Below, piece by piece: positions 12,690 to 26,762 of a DNA stretch of 64,000 bases. The position numbers were made by a program, and so were the translations under genes. The stretch is from positions 199,140,939 through 199,204,938 of the forward strand of contig JAIOJX010000032.1 in the NCBI GenBank assembly GCA_022376925.1, in the 5' to 3' direction. The notes beneath the pieces are model-generated. The model was not told the origin of the DNA, did not search any database, and saw nothing but the letters and a program-made list of their open reading frames with translations. Source of the stretch: Tragulus kanchil. Taxonomy: Eukaryota; Chordata; Mammalia; Artiodactyla; Tragulidae. Each line of letters begins with the position of its first letter. Position 1 is the first letter of the stretch.

Positions 12690-13120
12690 GCCCACCTGTG
12701 AAAGACTGTGACCTTCTTGAATTTTTGTGTGTGCCCCTTGTCTGTTGCTTACTGATGTGGTTCAGAAATTCACATTTGGGGAGGCCAGAATCACAGATAG
12801 ATGTGGCATCTTTGCTTGTTGATATGATAGAATATATTCCATTTCATACCATCCATGAAATGACTCTAAGAAAGTGAAACGAACACATCCCCCTACGTAA
12901 GACTTGCCATTCTAGGAGACCTTTGCAGGAATTAAATGGTCTTTTTACTTTGATTCCTTACCTCCCCCCATTTCCAATCCATAAAAGAACCTGGCATCCA
13001 AGCCCCGACAAAATGGTTGCTTTGAGGTGTTAAGCCTGCCATCTTCTCGGTCAGCTGGTTCCCCAAAAATATCCCTTCCTTGCCTCAACACCTCGTCTTG
13101 GATTTATTGGCCAATCATGC
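12690..13120 (+). mobile_element. Bovid endogenous retrovirus LTR fragment
   Basis: The 3' part reads CCATAAAAGAACCTGGCATC (TATA-like box near 12981), then CCCCGACAAAATGGTTGC, CATCTTCTCGGTCAGCTGGT and TTGCCTCAACACCTCG with GATTTATTGGCC. This matches the bovine ERV LTR family I know by this wording. The 5' boundary is uncertain and I see no gag, pol or env, so it is a solo or fragmentary LTR. Confidence 0.6.
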
Positions 13121-13519
13121 AGGAAAGAAGACAGAGGCTGGATTCAGAAGCAGATCCACACAGCTTCTGCTACTGTCAAGACCTGACTACGTAATGAGAC
13201 CCACCCAGCTCTTCTCTTCTGACCACAATGCCCTATTCCCCCAGCCAAATAGGACATATCATTATGGCTCAGGTTTGCATTTTACACTTTACAAGTCATT
13301 TCTCATACCTCATCTTATCTGATCCTTAAAGTGACTCCTTGAGAAACAAAGTGTAGGTATTATGATCTCTGAATTAGAGTACAAAGAACCTTCCCATCTA
13401 GAAAGCATGGAGCCAAGATGTTACCTCAAGCCTTCTGATGCAGAATCCAGGCGTTACTCTACTCCTCAACACTGGTTTTTTTCACTCACTTTTTCATGGT
13501 TTATCATAATTCTAATAAG

Positions 13520-13712
13520 AGCTAATATATAGTCCTTACCATGTGCCAATCAACTGTTCTCAGTGCCTTTTGTACATTTATTCATTTTAATCTGTTATGA
13601 CTCTAATTTTATATATGCAAAGACTGAGGTAGAAAAAGATTAAGTGATTTGCTTAATGTCATACAACTAGAGTGAGGATTTAAATCCAACCAGTCTGTAT
13701 CTAGGGTGTGTA
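13520..13712 (-). mobile_element. MIR (copy A; copy B 14599-14789)
   Basis: Antisense MIR order: ATGTGCCAATCAACTGTTC, TTCATTTTAATC, GCAAAGACTGAGG, AGTGATTTGCTTAATGTCA and GGATTTAAATCCAACCAGTC. It is repeated at 14599-14789 by duplication 5. Confidence 0.8.
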
Positions 13713-14598
13713 TTCTCAACCATGTGAATACTATGTCCTAGTGATTAATGAGAGGGTAGTTTGGTGGAACTAGAAGAGTGCTTTTGTAGTGTCTGTGGAT
13801 CTGGTTGTGATACACACCTCCACCATATGAGTGTATTAATACATTTGCAGTCACACATAATGGTAAAATATGAAGTGCATAAATTAGAATTAACAGAAAG
13901 GAACTGATGCCTGAGTTCAATAGAGAAAAAGAGGTAGGAAGGATGATATGAATTTAACAAAATATAGTTTTAGATCATTCTTTTGATTAAGAACTATTTG
14001 TTGGTTGTCATAAATTGGAAGAAACCAAGGGGACAAGAATAGTAAATGAAATCTGGTATCCTAGATTGGATGCTGGAACATAGAAAAGAACATTAGTTGA
14101 AAAATCAGGAAAAGCTGAGTAGAATCTGAGGTTTAAAGTATTGTAAAGATGTTATATTGTAAATATGTTAAATATGTTTCTTCATTTCAATAAAGGTATC
14201 CTGTATGTTAATATTAGGGAAAGTTGGGAGAAGGATATAAAGGAACTCTCTGTGAAATCTTTACAACTTTTCTTTAAACCTAAAATTATTTCAAACTAAA
14301 ATGTCTTAAGATATTAGTTGTAGGTGAAGTATATTTCATATTACATTTTGAATTGTCCCTCTCCAAAGTGACAACTTCCGGACACTTTTCTTGATCAAAT
14401 GCATTGCCAAATGTTACCTCAAAAGCCTTTTTTTGTTTGCCAAAAAATTTTTCTCAAAGAGTACAAAGAACCTTCCCATCTAGAAAGCATGGAGCCAAGA
14501 TGTTACCTCAAGCCTTCTGATGCAGAATCCAGGCGTTACTCTACTCCTCAACACTGGTTTTTCACTCACTTTTCATGGTTTATCATAATTCTAATAAG

Positions 14599-14789
14599 AG
14601 CTAATATATAGTCCTTACCATGTGCCAATCAACTGTTCTCAGTGCCTTTTGTACATTTATTCATTTTAATCTGTTATGACTCTAATTTTATATATGCAAA
14701 GACTGAGGTAGAAAAAGATTAAGTGATTTGCTTAATGTCATACAACTAGAGTGAGGATTTAAATCCAACCAGTCTGTATCTAGGGTGTG
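14599..14789 (-). mobile_element. MIR (copy B of 13520)
   Basis: Same element repeated by duplication 5; flanks are identical, so it is not an independent insertion. Confidence 0.8.
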
Positions 14790-15128
14790 TATTCTCAACC
14801 ATGTGAATACTATGTCCTAGTGATTAATGAGAGGGTAGTTTGGTGGAACTAGAAGAGTGCTTTTGTAGTGTCTGTGGATCTGGTTGTGATACACACCTCC
14901 ACCATATGAGTGTATTAATACATTTGCAGTCACACATAATGGTAAAATATGAAGTGCATAAATTAGAATTAACAGAAAGGAACTGATGCCTGAGTTCAAT
15001 AGAGAAAAAGAGGTAGGAAGGATGATATGAATTTAACAAAATATAGTTTTAGATCATTCTTTTGATTAAGAACTATTTGTTGGTTGTCATAAATTGGAAG
15101 AAACCAAGGGGACAAGAATAGTAAATGA

Positions 15129-17332
15129 AATCTGGTATCCTAGATTGGATGCTGGAACATAGAAAAGAACATTAGTTGAAAAATCAGGAAAAGCTGAGTA
15201 GAATCTGAGGTTTAAAGTATTGTAAAGATGTTATATTGTAAATATGTTAAATATGTTTCTTCATTTCAATAAAGGTATCCTGTATGTTAATATTAGGGAA
15301 AGTTGGGAGAAGGATATAAAGGAACTCTCTGTGAAATCTTTACAACTTTTCTTTAAACCTAAAATTATTTCAAACTAAAAAGTCTTAAGAAATTATTTGT
15401 AGGTGAAGTATATTTCAGATTACATTTTGAATTGTCCCTCTCCAAAGTGACAACTTCAATCTCTGATTTTTCTAAATATTTGACTCTTCTATCTACTTCT
15501 TTCAAAGATTAACCTTTGTGGTCTAAAGACCTTTGATGTTCTCTGACCTTCCTTCATGCAAGACCTGTAAGAAAGATACTTATAGAGAATGATCATGTTT
15601 GATGAAACTGAAACTCAATTCTCCCTTTGGCGATTCTTTGTATATAACCTATTTTCAAATTTGGGGGAAATTGCTTGAAATTCTGACAGAATAGAAATAT
15701 TCTCCCAGAGTTCCTGACCGATAAATGTAACCACTTCTCAGATGAAACAAGAGGTGAAGATGGTCAAACCCCTTAGAGGAAGAGAGCGATTATTCATTTT
15801 TTTGTCGGAAACAGATCTCTTAACACTGTGAATAAAGGATTTTAATTTTGTTTTAACAATCTGTATTTTTATGTAAATCATTTCAGGCTCCAATCTCAAA
15901 ACAAAATTAGTAGGAGAATTAGTACCCAGCATCAAGAATACATTGACACATACTTGTTAAGTTTGATATTAGATTACACTTTCAGGGCATTTATTCAAGA
16001 AACATTTGAGAGCCTACTGTGTGTACAAGGATGGATAGGACTAGGACCCTGAACTTAAATAGTATGTGGTTCAATAAAAGGAACTGGGTACGATAGCAAA
16101 GTAGGACACTTAGACACTGTCCCTAGCAAGATTAGCTTTTGTTATTGAATATAAAGCAGACATTTTCTTTTTTAATAATAGAGACCTTGTGAAAATTCTG
16201 TACAGACACAATGTTAATGACCTCATGAACTTAAATTTGCAATCTGGTATCCTAGATTGGATGCTGGAACATAGAAAAGAACATTAGTTGAAAAATCAGG
16301 AAAAGCTGAGTAGAATCTGAGGTTTAAAGTATTGTAAAGATGTTATATTGTAAATATGTTAAATATGTTTCTTCATTTCAATAAAGGTATCCTGTATGTT
16401 AATATTAGGGAAAGTTGGGAGAAGGATATAAAGGAACTCTCTGTGAAATCTTTACAACTTTTCTTTAAACCTAAAATTATTTCAAACTAAAAAGTCTTAA
16501 GAAATTATTTGTAGGTGAAGTATATTTCAGATTACATTTTGAATTGTCCCTCTCCAAAGTGACAACTTCAATCTCTGATTTTTCTAAATATTTGACTCTT
16601 CTATCTACTTCTTTCAAAGATTAACCTTTGTGGTCTAAAGACCTTTGATGTTCTCTGACCTTCCTTCATGCAAGACCTGTAAGAAAGATACTTATAGAGA
16701 ATGATCATGTTTGATGAAACTGAAACTCAATTCTCCCTTTGGCGATTCTTTGTATATAACCTATTTTCAAATTTGGGGGAAATTGCTTGAAATTCTGACA
16801 GAATAGAAATATTCTCCCAGAGTTCCTGACCGATAAATGTAACCACTTCTCAGATGAAACAAGAGGTGAAGATGGTCAAACCCCTTAGAGGAAGAGAGCG
16901 ATTATTCATTTTTTTGTCGGAAACAGATCTCTTAACACTGTGAATAAAGGATTTTAATTTTGTTTTAACAATCTGTATTTTTATGTAAATCATTTCAGGC
17001 TCCAATCTCAAAACAAAATTAGTAGGAGAATTAGTACCCAGCATCAAGAATACATTGACACATACTTGTTAAGTTTGATATTAGATTACACTTTCAGGGC
17101 ATTTATTCAAGAAACATTTGAGAGCCTACTGTGTGTACAAGGATGGATAGGACTAGGACCCTGAACTTAAATAGTATGTGGTTCAATAAAAGGAACTGGG
17201 TACGATAGCAAAGTAGGACACTTAGACACTGTCCCTAGCAAGATTAGCTTTTGTTATTGAATATAAAGCAGACATTTTCTTTTTTAATAATAGAGACCTT
17301 GTGAAAAATTCTGTACAGACACAATGTTAATG
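15129..17332. repeat. Tandem duplication 6 (unit 1112 bp)
   Basis: Copies at 15129-16219 and 16241-17332, with a 21-bp unmatched tail at 16220-16240. One A-run differs by a base just before the tail. The first 330 bp exist three times (from about 14049, 15129 and 16241) because block 14458-16240 is short. Confidence 0.93.
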
Positions 17333-19378
17333 CTCAAATTATAATTTCAAGCTTACTAATGATGTATTCTGCCTAGCCAAATTTCATTAAAGGTTTTGAG
17401 AAATGAAGAAGATCTGAGTTTATATCCTAAACCACTTTCCAATGTATTATTTATGGACAGGGTAGTCACATTTTAGAGTCCAGGAAAGCATGATAGATCG
17501 TAATTGGAGTAAAATCCACACCCTTAATCCAAGATGGAATGTATTTCAGGCTTCATTTGTAATCTAGCTTTAGGACAATTTAAATTCATATTTTATTCTA
17601 AATTATCAGACTCTTTTTCTATCTGTATCTCTCTGCTGGAAGAAATACCTCATTTGCTCAAATGTTTTGGATGCTTGCCTAATAGAAGATTTCAGCAGGC
17701 ATCAAGGAGACATTGTCACTACTGTCAGTCTGTCCACTTCTGTAGGCACTGTTATGGGCTAAAACCATTCTGTAAATCCCCAAATCCATTCTGAATGTAC
17801 AGCTTTCAAACCTTCAGATTCTATTCTCTTGCCTTGAATTGTCTGTTGTACTCATTAATTACTTTTTAGAGAAGGAAAAAAAATCTCTCTCAATTTCCCT
17901 AAAGCCTCAGAACTTTTTTAGGATTCATCAAGAAAAGCAATTATCTTTTTATATAGTATTGATCTGTCTGAACATTGCCTCCCAGTGCATCATCCATTTA
18001 GTTCTGGAATTTAAAGATCCTTACAATGCCAACATTTATGGCACCACCTGGACTGCTGTCCACTTCTCATCTGCTGGCACTCATCATTAGTCAAGTTCAC
18101 AGTCACATCGAGTTGTCTCACACTGGCATTTCACTTGGGAAGGATAATAGTTTAGTGTTTCTGTTGTACATGTTTTTTGACATCTCTTCACTTTATGCCA
18201 TTTAAGACCCAAACCACTTACTAGTCAACAAATCTTCAAAATTGAAAGTATACTGTGTGTACAAGGATGGATAGGACTAGGACCCTGAACTTAAATAGTA
18301 TGTGGTTCAATAAAAGGAACTGGGTACGATAGCAAAGTAGGACACTTAGACACTGTCCCTAGCAAGATTAGCTTTTGTTATTGAATATAAAGCAGACATT
18401 TTCTTTTTTAATAATAGAGACCTTGTGAAAAATTCTGTACAGACACAATGTTAATGCTCAAATTATAATTTCAAGCTTACTAATGATGTATTCTGCCTAG
18501 CCAAATTTCATTAAAGGTTTTGAGAAATGAAGAAGATCTGAGTTTATATCCTAAACCACTTTCCAATGTATTATTTATGGACAGGGTAGTCACATTTTAG
18601 AGTCCAGGAAAGCATGATAGATCGTAATTGGAGTAAAATCCACACCCTTAATCCAAGATGGAATGTATTTCAGGCTTCATTTGTAATCTAGCTTTAGGAC
18701 AATTTAAATTCATATTTTATTCTAAATTATCAGACTCTTTTTCTATCTGTATCTCTCTGCTGGAAGAAATACCTCATTTGCTCAAATGTTTTGGATGCTT
18801 GCCTAATAGAAGATTTCAGCAGGCATCAAGGAGACATTGTCACTACTGTCAGTCTGTCCACTTCTGTAGGCACTGTTATGGGCTAAAACCATTCTGTAAA
18901 TCCCCAAATCCATTCTGAATGTACAGCTTTCAAACCTTCAGATTCTATTCTCTTGCCTTGAATTGTCTGTTGTACTCATTAATTACTTTTTAGAGAAGGA
19001 AAAAAAAAAAATCTCTCTCAATTTCCCTAAAGCCTCAGAACTTTTTTAGGATTCATCAAGAAAAGCAATTATCTTTTTATATAGTATTGATCTGTCTGAA
19101 CATTGCCTCCCAGTGCATCATCCATTTAGTTCTGGAATTTAAAGATCCTTACAATGCCAACATTTATGGCACCACCTGGACTGCTGTCCACTTCTCATCT
19201 GCTGGCACTCATCATTAGTCAAGTTCACAGTCACATCGAGTTGTCTCACACTGGCATTTCACTTGGGAAGGATAATAGTTTAGTGTTTCTGTTGTACATG
19301 TTTTTTGACATCTCTTCACTTTATGCCATTTAAGACCCAAACCACTTACTAGTCAACAAATCTTCAAAATTGAAAGTA
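17127..19378. repeat. Tandem duplication 7 (unit 1124/1128 bp)
   Basis: Copies at 17127-18250 and 18251-19378, differing mainly in an A-run (about 8 A near 17877, about 11 A near 19001). Junction microhomology is TACT. The unit is unrecognised AT-rich intron; its 86-codon and 83-codon frames look like chance. Confidence 0.95.
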
Positions 19379-21272
19379 TACTCTTAGGGAGGAAATATAC
19401 AAGATTATTCTATGATGCCTGGAAGAATTTATAATACCATAGTACTTTCAGGTATGATTAATAAAAAATGTATCAGGAGTAGCTGACCACAGAAAGACAT
19501 AATCAGGAGATGTTACATAATTCACTCAACCATTGAGATTCTTTGAAAGTTTCATTAGTATTCTAGAAAATGATACATTAGCATTAAAGTTGACTATCTT
19601 ACAAAATCAGTTTGAAAAGAGAGTCGGCATTGGAGAATGAGGACCTACTGACAAACTCAAAAATCTTTTCTTGATATATTGAGGCATAAAATTACATTTA
19701 GGATGATTTTTCTGGTTGACTATTTATCTTCAAACTAATATTAATTCAATATTAACATTAAACTGCAGATTTAATTGATTATTTTAGAGTTTCATATAGA
19801 AGGACTCAGGAGCTAACAATTCTGGATACTCTTTCCGAGTTGGCTAAGCCAGTTTAAGGACAGTAGAAAAACAGTGCCTTCCTAATGTGGGTTCTATAGC
19901 TCAGTAGGTTCACATTCCAGGAATTCATCTGTGAGAAGACAGGAAGACGCTCACTTATCATTGGTCTGGGTCACGGTTATCATGAACAATGATTACCAGG
20001 GGCTATGTCTACCAGGCAATCATGTCTAGAAATTGCGACATCCATAATCTTAAAAAAGTATCAAAAGGTAAAAGTTGTCAGTAGTAATACTGAAACAGAA
20101 TGAAATTCTTCTTGGTGCTCAAATAACACACTAACTAAATCTACTATTTCCCTAAAGCCTCAGAACTTTTTTAGGATTCATCAAGAAAAGCAATTATCTT
20201 TTTATATAGTATTGATCTGTCTGAACATTGCCTCCCAGTGCATCATCCATTTAGTTCTGGAATTTAAAGATCCTTACAATGCCAACATTTATGGCACCAC
20301 CTGGACTGCTGTCCACTTCTCATCTGCTGGCACTCATCATTAGTCAAGTTCACAGTCACATCGAGTTGTCTCACACTGGCATTTCACTTGGGAAGGATAA
20401 TAGTTTAGTGTTTCTGTTGTACATGTTTTTTGACATCTCTTCACTTTATGCCATTTAAGACCCAAACCACTTACTAGTCAACAAATCTTCAAAATTGAAA
20501 GTATACTCTTAGGGAGGAAATATACAAGATTATTCTATGATGCCTGGAAGAATTTATAATACCATAGTACTTTCAGGTATGATTAATAAAAAATGTATCA
20601 GGAGTAGCTGACCACAGAAAGACATAATCAGGAGATGTTACATAATTCACTCAACCATTGAGATTCTTTGAAAGTTTCATTAGTATTCTAGAAAATGATA
20701 CATTAGCATTAAAGTTGACTATCTTACAAAATCAGTTTGAAAAGAGAGTCGGCATTGGAGAATGAGGACCTACTGACAAACTCAAAAATCTTTTCTTGAT
20801 ATATTGAGGCATAAAATTACATTTAGGATGATTTTTCTGGTTGACTATTTATCTTCAAACTAATATTAATTCAATATTAACATTAAACTGCAGATTTAAT
20901 TGATTATTTTAGAGTTTCATATAGAAGGACTCAGGAGCTAACAATTCTGGATACTCTTTCCGAGTTGGCTAAGCCAGTTTAAGGACAGTAGAAAAACAGT
21001 GCCTTCCTAATGTGGGTTCTATAGCTCAGTAGGTTCACATTCCAGGAATTCATCTGTGAGAAGACAGGAAGACGCTCACTTATCATTGGTCTGGGTCACG
21101 GTTATCATGAACAATGATTACCAGGGGCTATGTCTACCAGGCAATCATGTCTAGAAATTGCGACATCCATAATCTTAAAAAAGTATCAAAAAGGTAAAAA
21201 GTTGTCAGTAGTAATACTGAAACAGAATGAAATTCTTCTTGGTGCTCAAATAACACACTAACTAAATCTACT
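19021..21272. repeat. Tandem duplication 8 (unit about 1126 bp)
   Basis: Copies at 19021-20145 and 20146-21272. Run-length differences appear at the end (AAAAGGTAAAAG near 20063 against AAAAAGGTAAAAAG near 21188). Junction microhomology is ATTT. The content is unrecognised AT-rich intron. Confidence 0.95.
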
Positions 21273-21740
21273 ATTTACCTAAGAGGAAAGAGATTACCCT
21301 GCTTCTAAATGACCTCTTCTATGGAAAATTTTGCCACTTGTCTTGTCCTGCTAATCAGCAGTTGGAAATACATTCATGCCCTTCTCCACATTTTAGATGA
21401 GAAAGACTGTATCTTAACGGGTTTATACAACACTCCTTTGGCAACATTCTGAGAATTTTGTTAACCGTATGTAATTTGCAACATTTTGCCAAGTAAGCAC
21501 CAATGGTTTCCCCAAAGCATTGGCTTAGCTTCCTCTTTTGTTAGTAAAGGTAGGATCTATTTAAGTCCATGAGTGAAAAAGTCAATAAGATAATCCCTTG
21601 TTTTCAGCTTTTCTCCTTCCGCCTAGGGGCCAATATGACAGGAGTGGCCATAAATAGAAGAATGTGGAAGCTGAGTGATTCAAGGAACAGATTGTGCAGG
21701 CCTTAGGGCATCCAGGAAGTCCAGGAAGGAGAGAGAGCCC

Positions 21741-21900
21741 GGGCTTGGCTCTCTGTGCACCTGGATTTTACTCTAGTCTCAGCTGTTTGGAGGTGGCAGG
21801 AACCTTGGCAAGTCACTTAACCTCCCTGAAGTCTGGATCCTCAACTGCGAAATGAGGATAACAGTTCCCACCTTTGAGATCACAGAGGGGATTACAGGAA
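21741..21900 (+). mobile_element. MIR (first of three copies)
   Basis: CCTTGGCAAGTCACTTAACC, CTCAACTGCGAAATGAGGAT and CCCACCTTTGAGATC follow MIR order. The same element recurs at 22786-22945 and 23919-24078 because duplications 9 and 10 overlap on it. Confidence 0.85.
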
Positions 21901-22785
21901 AAAAATAATAAAGGCAGACCTATATACTCATACATACCCATGGACTTGCCGGAAATGAGTTTCATATAGAAGGACTCAGGAGCTAACAATTCTGGATACT
22001 CTTTCCGAGTTGGCTAAGCCAGTTTAAGGACAGTAGAAAAACAGTGCCTTCCTAATGTGGGTTCTATAGCTCAGTAGGTTCACATTCCAGGAATTCATCT
22101 GTGAGAAGACAGGAAGACGCTCACTTATCATTGGTCTGGGTCACGGTTATCATGAACAATGATTACCAGGGGCTATGTCTACCAGGCAATCATGTCTAGA
22201 AATTGCGACATCCATAATCTTAAAAAAGTATCAAAAAGGTAAAAAGTTGTCAGTAGTAATACTGAAACAGAATGAAATTCTTCTTGGTGCTCAAATAACA
22301 CACTAACTAAATCTACTATTTACCTAAGAGGAAAGAGATTACCCTGCTTCTAAATGACCTCTTCTATGGAAAATTTTGCCACTTGTCTTGTCCTGCTAAT
22401 CAGCAGTTGGAAATACATTCATGCCCTTCTCCACATTTTAGATGAGAAAGACTGTATCTTAACGGGTTTATACAACACTCCTTTGGCAACATTCTGAGAA
22501 TTTTGTTAACCGTATGTAATTTGCAACATTTTGCCAAGTAAGCACCAATGGTTTCCCCAAAGCATTGGCTTAGCTTCCTCTTTTGTTAGTAAAGGTAGGA
22601 TCTATTTAAGTCCATGAGTAAAAAAGTCAATAAGATAATCCCTTGTTTTCAGCTTTTCTCCTTCCGCCTAGGGGCCAATATGACAGGAGTGGCCATAAAT
22701 AGAAGAATGTGGAAGCTGAGTGATTCAAGGAACAGATTGTGCAGGCCTTAGGGCATCCAGGAAGTCCAGGAAGGAGAGAGAGCCC

Positions 22786-22945
22786 GGGCTTGGCTCTCTG
22801 TGCACCTGGATTTTACTCTAGTCTCAGCTGTTTGGAGGTGGCAGGAACCTTGGCAAGTCACTTAACCTCCCTGAAGTCTGGATCCTCAACTGCGAAATGA
22901 GGATAACAGTTCCCACCTTTGAGATCACAGAGGGGATTACAGGAA
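22786..22945 (+). mobile_element. MIR (second of three copies)
   Basis: Identical to the copy at 21741; produced by duplication 9. Confidence 0.85.
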
Positions 22946-23918
22946 AAAAATAATAAAGGCAGACCTATATACTCATACATACCCATGGATTCAGTTGATG
23001 CTTTATAAACAACAGGGATTTTTATAAGAAAATAGCTACTTCATTTGTTTTTTGTTTTTTTTTAAGTCCTGTGAAGTATCTGAGTTGGGTTGTGCCTTCC
23101 TTAGGACTTTATCACAAATGGAAAATTATGAGACATTGGAAGGGGTGTCCAATTGTTTCTTGCAAAGGGTCGTCTTCCTTCCTCAAGTTAACTTTTACCT
23201 ATACTCCAATTGGAGCAAACGTTCACATTTGTGATTACCTATGTTAATCACTTAAAATGCAATAAACAGGAAATCTTAAATGACTTTAGAAAAACAGAAG
23301 TCTAAAAGGGGCCCTTTCCATTTACTCTTGGCTTATCCCTTGAGGAAAATGAGCCATGTGCCTATGGTCAATGGTTCAATACTAATACAGATGCTAAATT
23401 ACCTAGCCTACCTATCCAAAACGCAGCAAATGATTTTTCCTTCTCAGCAAAGAATGCTGTGGCTTGAGGCTCACCTGATTAAATGATGACCCTAATTCAG
23501 GAGCATAGGATAGGCCTTACCCTGCACTCCAACAGAGACCAGCTTCCTCTTTGCAGTCCATTATATAAGGCCACAAGCGGGGAAAAACATGCGAATGGAG
23601 AAATGTGAGGCATGAACAGCCCTAGAGCTGAAGACAAACCTCTGAAAAGAAGGCTAGCACACACCTATAAAGAATATTATTTAATCCTGGTATGACCAGA
23701 TAGGCCAATACAACCCAGTTTACAAAGGGGACAGTTGCAATTAGCCACCCTGAACGTTTGATGAAAAGTCAATAAGTTTTGTTCAGCTTTTCTCCTTCCG
23801 CCTAGGGCCAATATGACAGGAGTGGCCATAAATAGAAGAATGTGGAAGCTGAGTGATTCAAGGAACAGATTGTGCAGGCCTTAGGGCATCCAGGAAGTCC
23901 AGGAAGGAGAGAGAGCCC

Positions 23919-24078
23919 GGGCTTGGCTCTCTGTGCACCTGGATTTTACTCTAGTCTCAGCTGTTTGGAGGTGGCAGGAACCTTGGCAAGTCACTTAACC
24001 TCCCTGAAGTCTGGATCCTCAACTGCGAAATGAGGATAACAGTTCCCACCTTTGAGATCACAGAGGGGATTACAGGAA
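23919..24078 (+). mobile_element. MIR (third of three copies)
   Basis: Identical to the copies at 21741 and 22786; produced by duplication 10. Confidence 0.85.
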
Positions 24079-24496
24079 AAAAATAATAAAGGCAGACCTA
24101 TATACTCATACATACCCATGGATTCAGTTGATGCTTTATAAACAACAGGGATTTTTATAAGAAAATAGCTACTTCATTTGTTTTTTGTTTTTTTTTTAAC
24201 TCCTGTGAAGTATCTGAGTTGGGTTGTGCCTTCCTTAGGACTTTATCACAAATGGAAAATTATGAGACATTGGAAGGGGTGTCCAATTGTTTCTTGCAAA
24301 GGGTCGTCTTCCTTCCTCAAGTTAACTTTTACCTATACTCCAATTGGAGCAAACGTTCACATTTGTGATTACCTATGTTAATCACTTAAAATGCAATAAA
24401 CAGGAAATCTTAAATGACTTTAGAAAAACAGAAGTCTAAAAGGGGCCCTTTCCATTTACTCTTGGCTTATCCCTTGAGGAAAATGAGCCATGTGCC

Positions 24497-26762
24497 TATG
24501 GTCAATGGTTCAATACTAATACAGATGCTAAATTACCTAGCCTACCTATCCAAAACGCAGCAAATGATTTTTCCTTCTCAGCAAAGAATGCTGTGGCTTG
24601 AGGCTCACCTGATTAAATGATGACCCTAATTCAGGAGCATAGGATAGGCCTTACCCTGCACTCCAACAGAGACCAGCTTCCTCTTTGCAGTCCATTATAT
24701 AAGGCCACAAGCGGGGAAAAACATGCGAATGGAGAAATGTGAGGCATGAACAGCCCTAGAGCTGAAGACAAACCTCTGAAAAGAAGGCTAGCACACACCT
24801 ATAAAGAATATTATTTAATCCTGGTATGACCAGATAGGCCAATACAACCCAGTTTACAAAGGGGACAGTTGCAATTAGCCACCCTGAACGTTTAATGCAA
24901 TCTCTTCCATCATGTTGACTTCCCCAAAACAATCAGGAGGTTTTCTGTGTTAAGCATGCTGTTGTACACATTACATCTGTGATCACCTTTAAATCTCATC
25001 CTAAGTGTGGAAAGTATACATTATAACCTTAAAGTACAGATTGGGGAAGTGATAGGTTACTACTTAGGACAATCCAGGAGGAAACAATAAGGCGAGGCTC
25101 AAAATCCAAGCTGTTCTAATTCTGAGATCAAGACATTGTTGAAAAGACACTTGTTGACTCCCTTTGACAACCCCCAAAGAGGGCACTCCAAAGGCTTTAC
25201 ACTTTCTTCGAGTCTCTAAAGCTACCTTTGCCCCTGTTGCCTGCAGCAGATGATCTTATTTTTTTTTTTTTTTTCTTTGTAACTAACTAAGAAGCTTAAG
25301 AATATCAGACGTGAACTTCCTTGACTCTCTTCGTCTTCTTAAAGTTTTGGGGCAATTACCCAAGCCCTGCTCTCTTCTTTACTCCATAGAAAGGGTGATC
25401 AAAAATAAACTTTCTACCTTTGTAAGGCTTAGGGAAAGGGACAGGGCACAGTTTTTGAAAGAATGACATAGCCTAAGGACACAGCACAAACCCATTCGAA
25501 TCAAATGGGTGCAAGATGGCAGACTCGATCTTGACCCTCAGTCAGTAAGTTAAATGACACACCCAAAGGCACCATGACAGTTATGCCTCTTCCCCCAAAG
25601 AGCTGGAATAATCCTCTGACTCATTAGCATATGGTCAATGGTAAAAAACTAATACAGATGCTAAATTACCTAGCCTACCTATCCAAAACGCAGCAAATGA
25701 TTTTTCCTTCTCAGCAAAGAATGCTGTGGCTTGAGGCTCACCTGATTAAATGATGACCCTAATTCAGGAGCATAGGATAGGCCTTACCCTGCACTCCAAC
25801 AGAGACCAGCTTCCTCTTTGCAGTCCATTATATAAGGCCACAAGCGGGGAAAAACATGCGAATGGAGAAATGTGAGGCATGAACAGCCCTAGAGCTGAAG
25901 ACAAACCTCTGAAAAGAAGGCTAGCACACACCTATAAAGAATATTATTTAATCCTGGTATGACCAGATAGGCCAATACAACCCAGTTTACAAAGGGGACA
26001 GTTGCAATTAGCCACCCTGAACGTTTAATGCAATCTCTTCCATCATGTTGACTTCCCCAAAACAATCAGGAGGTTTTCTGTGTTAAGCATGCTGTTGTAC
26101 ACATTACATCTGTGATCACCTTTAAATCTCATCCTAAGTGTGGAAAGTATACATTATAACCTTAAAGTACAGATTGGGGAAGTGATAGGTTACTACTTAG
26201 GACAATCCAGGAGGAAACAATAAGGCGAGGCTCAAAATCCAAGCTGTTCTAATTCTGAGATCAAGACATTGTTGAAAAGACACTTGTTGACTCCCTTTGA
26301 CAACCCCCAAAGAGGGCACTCCAAAGGCTTTACACTTTCTTCGAGTCTCTAAAGCTACCTTTGCCCCTGTTGCCTGCAGCAGATGATCTTATTTTTTTTT
26401 TTTTTTTCTTTGTAACTAACTAAGAAGCTTAAGAATATCAGACGTGAACTTCCTTGACTCTCTTCGTCTTCTTAAAGTTTTGGGGCAATTACCCAAGCCC
26501 TGCTCTCTTCTTTACTCCATAGAAAGGGTGATCAAAAATAAACTTTCTACCTTTGTAAGGCTTAGGGAAAGGGACAGGGCACAGTTTTTGAAAGAATGAC
26601 ATAGCCTAAGGACACAGCACAAACCCATTCGAATCAAATGGGTGCAAGATGGCAGACTCGATCTTGACCCTCAGTCAGTAAGTTAAATGACACACCCAAA
26701 GGCACCATGACAGTTATGCCTCTTCCCCCAAAGAGCTGGAATAATCCTCTGACTCATTAGCA
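24497..26762. repeat. Tandem duplication 11 (unit 1133 bp)
   Basis: Copies at 24497-25629 and 25630-26762 have equal length. Junction microhomology is TATGG. The only edge difference I see is GGTTCAATACT against GGTAAAAAACT at the head of copy B. The 16-T run (25259/26392) is the same length in both. Confidence 0.95.

Larger units (their letters stand above)
13376..15457. repeat. Tandem duplication 5 (unit about 1082 bp, with orphan tail)
   Basis: Copy A is 13376-14378 followed by a 79-bp tail (14379-14457) not found in copy B; copy B is 14458-15457. Homopolymers differ (seven T against five near 13486/14568). Substitutions pile up in the last 80 bp of copy A (near 14300-14340 against 15380-15420), as at a poor-quality read end. 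Confidence 0.93.
20912..22989. repeat. Tandem duplication 9 (unit 1045 bp, the shortest)
   Basis: Copies at 20912-21944 and 21957-22989, with a 12-bp unmatched tail at 21945-21956. A G/A difference lies at 21575 against 22620. The unit includes a MIR. The head of the unit also occurs a third time from 19787. Confidence 0.93.
22622..24893. repeat. Tandem duplication 10 (unit about 1134 bp)
   Basis: Copies at about 22622-23759 and 23764-24893. The head of copy B is damaged: AAAAGTCAATAAG is followed by TTTTGTTCAGC where copy A has an extra ATAATCCCT segment, and GGGGCC is shortened to GGGCC. The unit contains a MIR and two chance frames. Confidence 0.92.
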
